From assembly GCA_023091735.1 (NCBI GenBank), contig JALKBU010000352.1:1-46220 (forward strand): DNA of 46,220 nt. Reading direction: 5' to 3'. Below the pieces are notes generated by a model, which worked only from the letters and a program-made list of their open reading frames with translations, was not told where the DNA came from and searched no databases. The translations under genes and the position numbers were made by a program. Source of the DNA: Trichomonas tenax. Its lineage: Eukaryota > Parabasalia > Trichomonadida > Trichomonadidae. Shown in pieces: positions 36,852 through 46,220 of this stretch; position 1 is the stretch's first letter; each line of letters opens with the position of its first letter.

Positions 36852-39800
36852 TTATACATTAAGTTTGTCAAGAGCCTCCTCAAGAAGATCTTGAACAACC
36901 GCATTGTTTTTAACTGCTTCCAGGTTCCATGCAATTCCACCTTCTTTAATCAGATCTTTGAGTAGAGCCTTTACAGCAACAGGAACAGGTCCACTCGCTA
37001 ATGCACGTTTAAGTAAGGCACGAATTGCAATTTCACCATTGGAAACTTTTGTATTTTTAAGATTTTTGTTTTCTTTGATTATTTTTTCTATACTTATTTT
37101 TGAGTATTTGCTTTCCTCATTTCCGTCGAAATCCAACATATCAACTAACATCTCCAAAGCTATATTTGAAGTATATGGGTCACATATATCTGAGAGAGCT
37201 GAAATAAGATCAGGAAGAGATTTTTGCGCATTCCTGAGTAAAACAAACAAAAGAGGAATTTGATTTGGACATTTATCTTCGATGAATGTGATGAGTTCCT
37301 TTAATTTATCCATATTAATCTTGTTATCCTCGAATACATTAATGTCGACATTATAATTTTCTATTAATTTTTGAACGTCAATGATTGATTTTTGTGGTTT
37401 GAGCGAAACACAATTTAATATATTTTTCACTTGAACGAAATCGAGTGGGAATGTAACAAGAAAGAACGATTTTGCATTTGCAATAAACTGTGGATGATCA
37501 TGCGAAATAACAAGCAACAATCTTAAGAAAGAAACATAAAGTTTGTCGAATATTGACTTGTTTGAAATTCGATCTATTGATGACAATGATTTAACAAAAT
37601 CAGTCATTAATGAAGCGAGATATTTTTCGTTCGTTGAAACAAGATTGGATATTAAATCTCTTGTTGCCATCAGTTGAATCCAAGCAAATGAAAATGCTAG
37701 GCATTCGATTGGTCTGATTTTATGCAAAAATTTAGCGATATTTGAATAATCCAACAAGTTGGAATCAAAAATATATCTAATGATCTTGAATATATCTTCT
37801 ATCTTCTGTTCTTCAACACCTCCTTGTATCAGATCAACAATTCCATTGAGAATAATTCCAATATTTTTCGCGGATTCGAATAATCTTTGAATGACTTTGA
37901 TTGAAACATCATAATCTTCGCATTTAATCAGCATAACAATTGTTTGTTCATTGACTTCATTTTGTGTTCCATTGATAAGTTCTTTTGCGTTGTGAGCAAC
38001 ATTTTGAAGATCTTGTTGTGCTTTGAGAGATAGAATTGGAGGTAATGATAACTTCAATTTGTAATTGTAAATTTCTTTTAATTTCTCTATGGATTCATTG
38101 ATCTTTGTTGAAGCACTGCTCATGTATGAAAGATCTTGTTCAATGAAGCTTGGAATTATTGTTGAAACAGCATTCAATGATCTGATTAATTGTTCACCTC
38201 TGAATGTTTTGTCTTTAATGAGTGTGGTATGCAAAAAGTTGATAACGAAGACCGCATTAACAGCGTTGAATGGATCAACATTTAACAAGTCATTTAATAT
38301 TTGATCTACTTTCTCGATTTTGATAATGCTGTATTGAACAAAACACGAGATGAGTAAAACAGATCGAATTGATGTTTTGAGCCAATACTCAACATATGCT
38401 TGTGAATCGTCAATCATTGGCTTTGTGACAATCTTTACAAGTTGCTTAATGACATCGCATATAACTTTATCAATGATTTCGTGATTTAGCATTGTTGAAG
38501 CAACAAAGAATGTTTTGAGAATAGATTGGAATCTATCTGAACTGATTAACGAGGGTCTGAGTTTTGGCATATGTAACATTAGATTTGCAATTGCATTTTG
38601 ATGATAGCTCGTGTCATATTTTGCATCAATCGATGAATCAATAGGAATCAATTTCGTGAATGGCTCAATGAATTTCATGAATTCAACGTCGGGCTGTATT
38701 GTACCATCGTGCATTTGTTGAAGTTCTGGCTTTATGAAGGGCTGAATTGATATCTGAATATTGAACAAATCTTCGTAAATTCTGTATTCTTGTTGCTGCA
38801 GTGTTGGTTTAAATAGACCAATTGTTTTCGTTGTCAAATGTTTTGTAGATGTATTTGTTTGAAGATATGATTGAGCATTTTCATTTGCTAGTTTCTCAGA
38901 TGCTATTGTAACTAAGTCTCTCAAGAACTGAGCGACCCAATCATAGTTTTTCTCGGCTACAAGACTCATGTATTCGAGTTCTTCGTCGTTCTGCGCTTCA
39001 CGAGATGTAGCACTAATTAAAATACGATTAAGCTTTGATTGAGCTGTGAAAAGAGTCATGCAAGAAGAGAGTTGATTTGTCATACGATTTATTGCATCTG
39101 GAATTGCTTGTTGATCTGTTGCTGAAGTGAAATCTTTGCAAATTAGTTCAGATGATGTTGAAGCAATTTCAGTAATCATCTTTCTGCTTTCACCTTTAAT
39201 AAAGTCAATGATCAATCCGCTGAGATTTATTTTCGTTGTGTCAATAAGTCCTGGACGACAATTAGGATATGGAGGAATAACTATATGCTGATTGATGAAA
39301 TGCAGCAAAGCATTGTCATCTAAAGCAATCATCCGATCAATATCGTTTTGTGCAACAGTATGCTTAAGCGAGAATGGAGTAATCATGAAATCGGAGTTAT
39401 TTGCTGTTTTAGATGGGAAATATCGCGGAATATTATCGAAATTGGAAAGCGATATTGAGAATTTGTCAAATATTCCTCTGATGCAATTTTTGATTGGCAA
39501 TTTAAGTGATGGCATCGAATAAACGCCAGCAAGGACATGAAGAATTCCAGATGTGTAAGGATTTGGTGGAGCAAAGAAAGTTGATGCTCGATGAAGAATT
39601 GCAACAACAAAAGGAATAACTGCAGATAATTTACCTTTAGCAATTGCATAAATGATCACTGATTTCAAATCAATGCATCTCGATTGCAAAGATATATTGT
39701 GTCTTAATGTTAATTCACAAACTAAAAGTCCCAAAATAAGCAAATTATGAGCAATAATTTGATCGTTTGGTTGTGAATCCTCGAAATCTGTTGTTAATAT

Positions 39801-42269
39801 CAATGTCAAAGCTCTGAATGATGCAGTTTCAACTAATCGGAATTTATACTTTGATGAAAGTTTGACTGACGCGAAGTTATCAAGGAGAATCGGATTTTGT
39901 TCAATGATTTTAACAGCCTCTAAAGCAATCCAATCCGAGTATTCCTTCATTTCTCTGAACATTATCATCAATTCTTGTGGATTATACTTAATTTGGCGCA
40001 TTGATTCGACAACACGGAATGGAGGTGTTTCTAATTGTGCGAATCGTGCTAAATGATCATTGATATTAAGGTCTGATGAGATTTTATTTGGCTCATTCTT
40101 TGTCAATATAATTTTTTGCTTAATAATTGATGAAAATACTTCTTGATCGAGATTTGATATCTTTGGTTCGTTCGATAATTGCAAAATTAGTTTATCATAT
40201 GCAGCAAAAATGTTGAAACTTTCTTTGATTATGTTTAAAAGATGATTTGCTTTCTCCATTTCGTCTTTGTTAAGGAGGTCTACGAGTGCATTTGTAATTA
40301 TTTGAATTTGATTAAATGTGAAGTTTTTGGATGAAATTAAAAGATTCGCTGCTTTCGAGACTAAAGAGAGTTTCTCTGATGGATTCAGAAGCTTGTCGAT
40401 GATAAGTTTGATAGAGTGCTGAAAAAACAGATGGTTATGCATTCTACTTTGATAAACTAAATTATAATATTCTTTTGGAGAGATTCTTTCGTCTAAAAGC
40501 TTTGATAACAGTTCTGTTGCATCTTTTAATGAATTTTCTTGTGATTGTTCATCAATATTTATCTCCCAAGTAATGTTTTTATGGAATTGTTTTCTATCTG
40601 TACATTTTGTGTAAGCAAAGCGGATAAATAGTTGAGAATTGAAAGACAGGTCATTGAAGATATTGTAAATTGTTGAGAAAAACACAAATACGGTCTTTGG
40701 TAAGATTAATGAATTTTCTTGAATTGTTTTTCTAACGAATTGGTCTGTTGCAGCAAGAATTTGGATCTCTTTAAATGAATTGATGATTGACACTAAAATT
40801 ATTTCGTAGCTATCAATAGAATAGTTAATAATATCAATTAAAAATTTGAAGTTGCAGTGATCAATGAAATCACTAGAATGATCATCAAAGATCGGAAGTA
40901 TACTCTCTAAGAACTCGCGAGTTATTGAAAACTGAGGAAAAAGTGATAAAAGTAAATCTGAAGTGTTTTTCCATATCATATTGATCTTTTTGATCTTGAT
41001 CTTCGGGAACAACAAGTTTGCAAGAAGTTCCTTTGATATTTGCATGATTTTATATGTTTTATTAGACGAATAAAGATTCAATAAACATAAAATCGAGTGT
41101 GATTGTAGATTTGAGAATATAGATTTGAGCTTTTGTGTGTCGCTTGAAGATAAATCGATTATTTTACGGCAAAATTGTTGATTTGCCCAACATCTGTTAT
41201 TTGTTTCCTTAGATATGGCAAAATCTTGAAACAGCTGTGCAGAACACTCTGCATTGCTCTGTAAATCTATGTTAACGATATTTTGCGCAATTGCATTCAA
41301 GAAATGGAATTGTAATTTTGAATTTTTCCAATCTGATAGGAAATAGTCTGAATTTATGGGGGAATTATTATTAAAGTATGAAAGCATCTCAAACATAAAA
41401 TCAAATGAAATTTCGTTGAGATTCGCGTTAAATTCGATATCTAAACTATGAATCATATCATTAATTTGAATGTTATAATGTGAAAATATCGACTGAATGT
41501 TTGAAAGAATTAAGTGAAATGTCTCTTTGTTTTCGTGAATGCATTTATAAGCGTGAGAATCAAATTTTGCAAGTGAATAAAGAAGTTTTGCGCAATCTAA
41601 TGAAGTACCTTTGTCTAACAAGCTGATTTTGTGCATGATCGTTGGTAATGATTTCAATGATTCGACATCTAATTCAGAGATAATATCTTGAAGTTTTGAA
41701 GTTTCGTAATTATCTAAAACGACTTCATGAACTTCGCCTTTATATGAATCTAATACATCGCTGTTGGTAATAGATGTACTTTCCTGAATGAAAAACGTTT
41801 TTTCGATCTGAAATGCCGGAAAACTATCATACAATTCGCTTTCATCGACTTTATTGCGTATGCTTTTGAAAAGCTCGAGAGATTCATGCTTAAATTGTGA
41901 ATTAAACAAAGAAATTGTTAATAACATGGAAACATTTGGCATAATTTTATTTAATAATAAATGAGGAAGCTTATCCGTAATACCGAATGAGTTTCTGATC
42001 ATGCAATGTATATTAGGCAAGTTTTGGAAAGCAATTAAAACATGTCGAATGATTATTGAAAGTTTTTCTCGAGATTTTTGATCATTGCTGTGGTTTTCTA
42101 TGAAATTGCATAGTAATTTTAGCGCCAATTCGACGTATTTCACATCAGTTGCAGAAATAATATCAATTATTTCAGTTAAAATGTTGTTTTTGTCCTCGTA
42201 TTTGAGGTATTCTTCGATTTTCTGCCTGATTACGAACAATGGGAACGAAAAACATCCGTTATCGTCCAT
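36852..42269 (-). CDS. CNOT1: CCR4-NOT scaffold subunit CNOT1 (Not1)
   Basis: A 1805-aa ORF, somewhat shorter than yeast Not1 (about 2100) and human CNOT1 (about 2400). It is all-helical with HEAT-like repeats. The MIF4G-like CAF1-binding domain is clear at about 790-960, with DLKSVIIYAIAKGKLSAVIP and FFAPPNPYTSGILHVLAGVY. The CNOT9-binding (DUF3819) region follows at about 1000-1095 (ELICKDFTSATDQQAIPDA). The C-terminal NOT domain with FAFSWIQLMATRDLI and LRLLLVISHDHPQFI lies at about 1520-1640. The protein scaffolds deadenylation of mRNA in the cytoplasm. The N-terminal, CNOT10/11-type part is diverged. AAAAAGTGTCA lies about 50 bp before the ATG. There are no introns or breaks. Confidence 0.95.
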   Translation of the reverse strand: MDDNGCFSFPLFVIRQKIEEYLKYEDKNNILTEIIDIISATDVKYVELALKLLCNFIENHSNDQKSREKLSIIIRHVLIAFQNLPNIHCMIRNSFGITDKLPHLLLNKIMPNVSMLLTISLFNSQFKHESLELFKSIRNKVDESELYDSFPAFQIEKTFFIQESTSITNSDVLDSYKGEVHEVVLDNYETSKLQDIISELDVESLKSLPTIMHKISLLDKGTSLDCAKLLYSLAKFDSHAYKCIHENKETFHLILSNIQSIFSHYNIQINDMIHSLDIEFNANLNEISFDFMFEMLSYFNNNSPINSDYFLSDWKNSKLQFHFLNAIAQNIVNIDLQSNAECSAQLFQDFAISKETNNRCWANQQFCRKIIDLSSSDTQKLKSIFSNLQSHSILCLLNLYSSNKTYKIMQISKELLANLLFPKIKIKKINMIWKNTSDLLLSLFPQFSITREFLESILPIFDDHSSDFIDHCNFKFLIDIINYSIDSYEIILVSIINSFKEIQILAATDQFVRKTIQENSLILPKTVFVFFSTIYNIFNDLSFNSQLFIRFAYTKCTDRKQFHKNITWEINIDEQSQENSLKDATELLSKLLDERISPKEYYNLVYQSRMHNHLFFQHSIKLIIDKLLNPSEKLSLVSKAANLLISSKNFTFNQIQIITNALVDLLNKDEMEKANHLLNIIKESFNIFAAYDKLILQLSNEPKISNLDQEVFSSIIKQKIILTKNEPNKISSDLNINDHLARFAQLETPPFRVVESMRQIKYNPQELMIMFREMKEYSDWIALEAVKIIEQNPILLDNFASVKLSSKYKFRLVETASFRALTLILTTDFEDSQPNDQIIAHNLLILGLLVCELTLRHNISLQSRCIDLKSVIIYAIAKGKLSAVIPFVVAILHRASTFFAPPNPYTSGILHVLAGVYSMPSLKLPIKNCIRGIFDKFSISLSNFDNIPRYFPSKTANNSDFMITPFSLKHTVAQNDIDRMIALDDNALLHFINQHIVIPPYPNCRPGLIDTTKINLSGLIIDFIKGESRKMITEIASTSSELICKDFTSATDQQAIPDAINRMTNQLSSCMTLFTAQSKLNRILISATSREAQNDEELEYMSLVAEKNYDWVAQFLRDLVTIASEKLANENAQSYLQTNTSTKHLTTKTIGLFKPTLQQQEYRIYEDLFNIQISIQPFIKPELQQMHDGTIQPDVEFMKFIEPFTKLIPIDSSIDAKYDTSYHQNAIANLMLHMPKLRPSLISSDRFQSILKTFFVASTMLNHEIIDKVICDVIKQLVKIVTKPMIDDSQAYVEYWLKTSIRSVLLISCFVQYSIIKIEKVDQILNDLLNVDPFNAVNAVFVINFLHTTLIKDKTFRGEQLIRSLNAVSTIIPSFIEQDLSYMSSASTKINESIEKLKEIYNYKLKLSLPPILSLKAQQDLQNVAHNAKELINGTQNEVNEQTIVMLIKCEDYDVSIKVIQRLFESAKNIGIILNGIVDLIQGGVEEQKIEDIFKIIRYIFDSNLLDYSNIAKFLHKIRPIECLAFSFAWIQLMATRDLISNLVSTNEKYLASLMTDFVKSLSSIDRISNKSIFDKLYVSFLRLLLVISHDHPQFIANAKSFFLVTFPLDFVQVKNILNCVSLKPQKSIIDVQKLIENYNVDINVFEDNKINMDKLKELITFIEDKCPNQIPLLFVLLRNAQKSLPDLISALSDICDPYTSNIALEMLVDMLDFDGNEESKYSKISIEKIIKENKNLKNTKVSNGEIAIRALLKRALASGPVPVAVKALLKDLIKEGGIAWNLEAVKNNAVVQDLLEEALDKLNV

Positions 42270-42318
42270 TATTTAAGTGGAAAATCGATGAATTATAAAA
42301 ATTATAAAATCAAAACCT

Positions 42319-42329
42319 TGACACTTTTT
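42319..42329 (-). promoter_or_regulatory. Promoter motif of CNOT1
   Basis: On the minus strand it is AAAAAGTGTCA, 50 bp before the ATG. It is identical to the copy at 35505-35515 in front of the F-BAR gene and to the reverse copy at 12-22. Confidence 0.45.
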
Positions 42330-43291
42330 AAATTAATGATTTCGTTTATTTTCAGTTTTTAGGCTCTTCAATTAGTTCTCAATTGAAATTTAAGATCGTT
42401 TTTCAAAAAGAAAATAAGGTTACTACAATGAAAAAACAATCATTGATTCATTTTGTCGTTAATAATTGATTTTAGACCTCAAAGCACTGTAGCGATTGCT
42501 GCTAACTTTTTGATGTATGTTGCAACTTTGATGTAACAAAGATGACAGTTGTTGTAACTTGATACACAGAATTGGCAACACAGGACATTATTATATACAA
42601 TGATGGGCTTCTGATGTAAATATGATCTGATTTGATCAGATTCAGTTTTGACATTGTTGAATTACATTGACATCTGATATTTTGGAAACAAAATATGATA
42701 TTAAGATATAATATTGCAATTATTTATATGATTAATTCAAGATCAAACAAGGCTATTTTATATTTTCCCATCAATATCTTTATAAATTTTCAGATTATAG
42801 CCATTTCACATATTGAACAAAACTCACAGATATCTGGAGGTAATAATTTTAGATATAAATATATGTTAATTAATATATAAGAGATAGAATTTTTACAAAA
42901 TATGATAAATTTGAAATACATAGAGTTGAAAAGGTATCCATATAATAGAACTTTTATTATCTATGATTAATTCATTATAGTTGCTGCTGCAAAGTTAATC
43001 GATGAAAGTTATTAATAAAGTATGAAAAAAAGAAAAATTATCGATTGCTTTCGGCGGGGTTTAAATCGTTTATTCAACATATATCTCTGTTAAAGTATAA
43101 TCCTAAGATATAATTGATTAATTTGAGTAAAATATTTTTTTTCTTTTTCTTCATGTATTATTAACCTCCATATTTTGTCCTAAGAACTATATGGGTGATT
43201 GATATGTATATGAGTATGTGTATATGAATGTGTTTCTCTGCACATATTATTCTTAATATGTGGGTTCCTCTGCAAGGATGTAGTTAGTAAT
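42330..43291. other. AT-rich spacer
   Basis: No gene is supported. Partial direct repeats (GATGTAAC/TGTTGTAAC near 42520-42560) are present but weak. Confidence 0.4.
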
Positions 43292-43340
43292 GAGATGTTC
43301 GCAGAACTCGTGGCGAAGACACGAGTTCTGCGAACATCTC
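43292..43340. repeat. Perfect 20-bp hairpin near a probable element end
   Basis: GAGATGTTCGCAGAACTCGT (43292-43311), a 9-base loop, and the exact reverse complement (43321-43340). No mismatch is visible. It stands between the host-like CNOT1 gene and the virus-like fibre gene, so it could mark or lie just outside the end of a large DNA element. It could also be a transcription terminator or small-RNA precursor. Confidence 0.6.
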
Positions 43341-43520
43341 TTTATATTATAGTTACGATAGAGTTAATTTTACAAGTTAGGTTCCCCCATATAGAAAATA
43401 AATTTTTGAATTTCTTACAAAATTAACGTTAAAATTGATTTTGAAACTATTGACTTTATAAAATGAAATCAGTTTTAAAACAATTTATGACAAACTAACT
43501 AACTAATGAAAGAAAACGAA

Positions 43521-43545
43521 GGGCTTCGCCCACGCCCTAAAGGGC
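43521..43545. terminator. Two small GC-rich hairpins downstream of the fibre gene
   Basis: GGGCTTCGCCC (43521-43531) and GCCCTAAAGGGC (43534-43545) lie 50-75 bp past the fibre gene's stop. They may act as an RNA 3' processing or termination signal of the element, or be part of its terminal repeat. In a genome with this base composition the cluster is noticeable. Confidence 0.35.
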
Positions 43546-43596
43546 AAGGAATTTATGAAGTCAGAAATTTGAAAATTAATTTTAGCATAAACTTAT

Positions 43597-45267
43597 TTAA
43601 TAAACCCTATACCACGTGTAAATAGTAATGTATGGAGGCATGTAATCAGTACCTGAACCAGTGTCGGCAGTGTTTCCGTAAACTGAATGAATGTGACTTC
43701 CTGCATGATCAATGATTAAACCCGTATTATATTCTCTGGTATCTGATGTAATATCATATCGTGAAATTGTTTCTTTTCCTCCGTTACCACATCCGTAATA
43801 ACCTCTATTACTGATTAAATGAGTATGAGCTCCTGCCAATGATGTTGAACCTGAAAAGTAGTGATTATGTGAAGGTAAGTTATTTACTGTAATCTTTTTA
43901 CTTCCTCCTGTTTGATTTGATGAATTAGCGCAGTATAAGAAACGATCGACTATTGGCTCCCATTCACCAAAACCAAATATTTGAGCAGGGTTTACATTAT
44001 TCATTGATGTGTAAATTGAACCAACAGGATAAATTGTCATTAATAATTCATATTTAGAATTTAATACATCCTTCTTTAAATTCATTATTTCCCTATTAAA
44101 TGTTTTTAATAAATTCCAAACACTAGTTTCAGGATTGGTTGAAGGCGCATCTGTTCCCAATACCTGCTTAATTATTACATCATCAACTTTAATTTCATTT
44201 GCTTTTATTGCTGTGCTGATTTCATTTAATTTTTCGTTTAACCCATTAATATCTGTTATTTCGTGTGTATGTTCTTTATCTGCTTTATCACTTAATTCAT
44301 TCTTAACGTTAATGATTCCTTGTTCAATTTTTGACGATAATTCATGAGTGTTATGAGTCAAATCATCATTAACTTTTTGAATTTCTGTTTTGTCTGCTTT
44401 AGTTCGTAATGTGTTATTAATTGTTTGCACATCATCATTAACTTTTTGAACTTCTGTTTTATCTGCTTTAGTTTCAATTTTATTTAATGCTTCTGTCAAA
44501 TCTAACGTCGATGCTTTATCATTTAATTTATTCTTAACATCGATAATTCCTTGTTCAATTCTTGACGATAGTTCATGAGTGTTATAATCTAATTGTTCCT
44601 TATCTGCTTTATCATTCAGTGCATTCTTAACATTCGCTAAATTTGAAGTTAAAGTGTCGGTAATTACTTTATCCACCTTATTGTTTAATGACTGTTGAAC
44701 ATCAATTATCTCATTATTGTTTTTAATTATTACCGCCTTTGTCTGCAATCCATCCGTGAATTCAGGAATGACATATGTAGGAGCTTCTGGTGTTATAATA
44801 GTTTCTGATCCATCTTCATTTTTAATTGTTTTACCTTCTCTTCCTTCTTTCATAAATCCCTTAATTTCATGAACCGTTAAACGTTTGATGTTTTGATGTT
44901 CATGGTTGACATTTGCCTTATTATTTAATTCTGTCATTAAATCTTTATCATTAATATCTATTTCCTGAGTATATATTTTACCCACTTTTATATTTGTCTG
45001 TTCTTGTGTTTCTTCTAAAAATTCAGTGTCGTGATCATCAGGGTATTTTGTGAAAGACGTAAGGTTATCGTTGATTAAACATATCTGACGCAACAACTCA
45101 GCAACTGTGAATGTAATAGTTAAATCATTATTTCTTTCTGTTCCTTCAAACGTTATGTTATTATCTTTTATGACTTTATTAATATAATTTAATAACACAC
45201 CGTAACGAGGATATAATTTATTAAATTTTTCAGCAATTGTTAGTTCATGTATTTCTTCATGTGTTTC
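43597..45267 (-). CDS. Fibre protein C-terminal part with phage tail-collar (Gp10-like) domain
   Basis: About 555 codons of open frame lie downstream of an in-frame TAG. There is no ATG for the first hundred or so codons, so this part is probably translated as the end of the upstream frame. It has long heptad-like repeats with recurring units (NDKADKEQ, TKADKTEVQKVNDD, THELSS[KR]IEQGII) forming a trimeric coiled-coil shaft. The end matches the baseplate Gp10/tail-collar C-terminal domain: YPVGSIYTSMN, FGFGEWEPI, NNLPSHNHYFSG, AHTHL, SHIHS, and the terminal PPYITIYTWYRVY. The HxH motifs bind metal in phage fibres. In a phage it would bind the host surface. The stop is in TAAAT. Confidence 0.75.
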   Translation of the reverse strand, partial: ETHEEIHELTIAEKFNKLYPRYGVLLNYINKVIKDNNITFEGTERNNDLTITFTVAELLRQICLINDNLTSFTKYPDDHDTEFLEETQEQTNIKVGKIYTQEIDINDKDLMTELNNKANVNHEHQNIKRLTVHEIKGFMKEGREGKTIKNEDGSETIITPEAPTYVIPEFTDGLQTKAVIIKNNNEIIDVQQSLNNKVDKVITDTLTSNLANVKNALNDKADKEQLDYNTHELSSRIEQGIIDVKNKLNDKASTLDLTEALNKIETKADKTEVQKVNDDVQTINNTLRTKADKTEIQKVNDDLTHNTHELSSKIEQGIINVKNELSDKADKEHTHEITDINGLNEKLNEISTAIKANEIKVDDVIIKQVLGTDAPSTNPETSVWNLLKTFNREIMNLKKDVLNSKYELLMTIYPVGSIYTSMNNVNPAQIFGFGEWEPIVDRFLYCANSSNQTGGSKKITVNNLPSHNHYFSGSTSLAGAHTHLISNRGYYGCGNGGKETISRYDITSDTREYNTGLIIDHAGSHIHSVYGNTADTGSGTDYMPPYITIYTWYRVY

Positions 45268-46220
45268 CTATTCATCAACATCTCTTAATCTTACACTACG
45301 AGGTATGACATTAGCCCCAACATGTGATAAATTCTGTAAAAACCACTGAACTCGTTGAAATAGACTTAAATGACTATCCATTACCTGACCAGTTAGTGAT
45401 TCAACACTTGAAATTGCGTTCTGTGTTGCTCTGTTAGTTTCATTAACAAAAGTCGTGAATTGATTCAGTGCATTATTGGTAACACCTATACTATCCTCTA
45501 AACCATTAACGATTCCAGTCATTGTATGTGTGAAATCATCAATTCTCTGAACCCATGTTGATAAGCTACTGAAAACATCATTGCCCGTCGATATTGTATT
45601 TAACACAGCCCTTAACGTGTCCAATCCTTCTGCTTTAGCCATAAATGCTGAAAGTTTTGTTACTTGTAACTGTAATGCAGTAAATGATGCAGCAGTGAGA
45701 CCTGTATTTATTAAATCCCAGATCCATCCTCTTGCGGAAGCCCCAGCTTCACCATCCTTACCATCTAATCCATCACGTCCGGGAGTGCCCTGTGGACCTG
45801 TATCTCCTTTTTCTCCCTTATCTCCTTTATCTCCTTTATCTCCTTTCAGTTCTTCTTTATGTTCTTCATAATATTCCAAACTCATTAAATTTACGTGTTC
45901 AGGTTCGCCAGCAACTCCATTAATTATTTTTTCATTAATTTTTAATGGTTTTAATAATTCAATACTGTCAATTATTTTAAAATTTGTTGTCGTAAAATTA
46001 ATAAGATAAATGATTTCGTTTAAGACTGCTATTATTGAATCATCAACAGTAGAATCTCTGAATTCAATTGTCTCATTATTTATAAAAGGAACTGATGCAA
46101 TCGTTGTTTTTGGATCGAATGAATCATGCTGGTCAAAATATATTCTTTTACTAGTTTTACCATCACTGATTATTAATGATTCACTGTCGAATGTTAATTT
46201 ATACTTACCGAAATACAAAC
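45268..46220 (-). CDS. Fibre protein N-terminal part with collagen-like segment, partial
   Basis: The open frame continues past the right edge, so its start is not visible. It ends at TAG (45268-45270). It holds a beta-rich leader, then a collagen-like Gly-X-Y stretch (GDKGDKGDKGEKGDTGPQGT, about a dozen triplets), then long helical repeats rich in asparagine and threonine. The next frame continues in register after the TAG, and the two parts look like one protein. Collagen plus coiled coil plus tail-collar is a layout of phage and large-virus fibres. Such genes in trichomonads would fit Maverick/Polinton-type elements, but no polymerase, integrase or capsid gene is visible here. Confidence 0.65.
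   Translation of the reverse strand, partial: LYFGKYKLTFDSESLIISDGKTSKRIYFDQHDSFDPKTTIASVPFINNETIEFRDSTVDDSIIAVLNEIIYLINFTTTNFKIIDSIELLKPLKINEKIINGVAGEPEHVNLMSLEYYEEHKEELKGDKGDKGDKGEKGDTGPQGTPGRDGLDGKDGEAGASARGWIWDLINTGLTAASFTALQLQVTKLSAFMAKAEGLDTLRAVLNTISTGNDVFSSLSTWVQRIDDFTHTMTGIVNGLEDSIGVTNNALNQFTTFVNETNRATQNAISSVESLTGQVMDSHLSLFQRVQWFLQNLSHVGANVIPRSVRLRDVDE

Noticed and set aside
43292..43340. CRISPR-type repeat
   Set aside because: There is a single palindrome with no repeat-spacer series.

Overview
This window reads as nuclear DNA of a flagellated, AT-rich, intron-poor protist, most likely a parabasalid of the trichomonad type (Tritrichomonas-like). The case rests on several things. Large conserved eukaryotic genes are single uninterrupted ORFs: a 1805-aa CNOT1 and a 2872-aa CFAP47-like axonemal protein. 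Most stop codons sit inside the tetranucleotide TAAA, the arrangement known for trichomonad polyadenylation signals. A BspA-like leucine-rich-repeat pseudogene and an ankyrin protein are present, both typical of trichomonads. The right end carries genes that look as if they belong to a large virus-like DNA element. The species assignment is inference.

Layout. 1-240: an array of TGNCA pentamers at about 20-bp steps. 1189-2472: a helical protein, possibly a SAPS-type phosphatase subunit. 3137-3574: an EF-hand protein of the calmodulin/centrin class. 4223-12841 (-): CFAP47-like protein. 13261-14010 (-): coiled-coil protein. 14165-16570 (-): GRP94-type HSP90 with no KDEL-like tail. 17028-19494 (-): two decayed genes, one multi-pass membrane protein and one BspA-like. 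19833-20483: ribosomal protein uS3. 20722-21351 (-) and 21424-25593 (+): a divergent pair sharing a 72-bp spacer, one possibly TAF4-like and the other a huge GF/FG-type repeat protein. 25933-26895: coiled-coil protein. 27133-28592 (-): ankyrin protein with a damaged or unusual 5' end. 28747-31651: non-coding foldback element with nested inverted repeats. 32468-33272 (-): broken ORC6-like gene. 34.1-34.6 kb: two long hairpins and a poly(A) run. 35546-36805: F-BAR-like protein with two SH3 domains. 36852-42269 (-): CNOT1. 43292-43340: perfect 20-bp hairpin. 43597-46220 (-): collagen-like plus phage-tail-collar fibre, split by one in-frame TAG and running off the right edge.

The genes are mostly unrelated housekeeping functions: translation, mRNA decay, ER folding, flagellum and membrane remodelling. 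They are separated by AT-rich spacers. The most unusual shared signal is TGNCA (often as AAAAGTGTCA, AAACGTGACA or ATGTCA) just upstream of many start codons. It recurs at 16-23 bp steps in front of uS3 and the F-BAR gene and over the left edge of the window. Together with the fibre gene and the foldback element, this is the part most worth following up.
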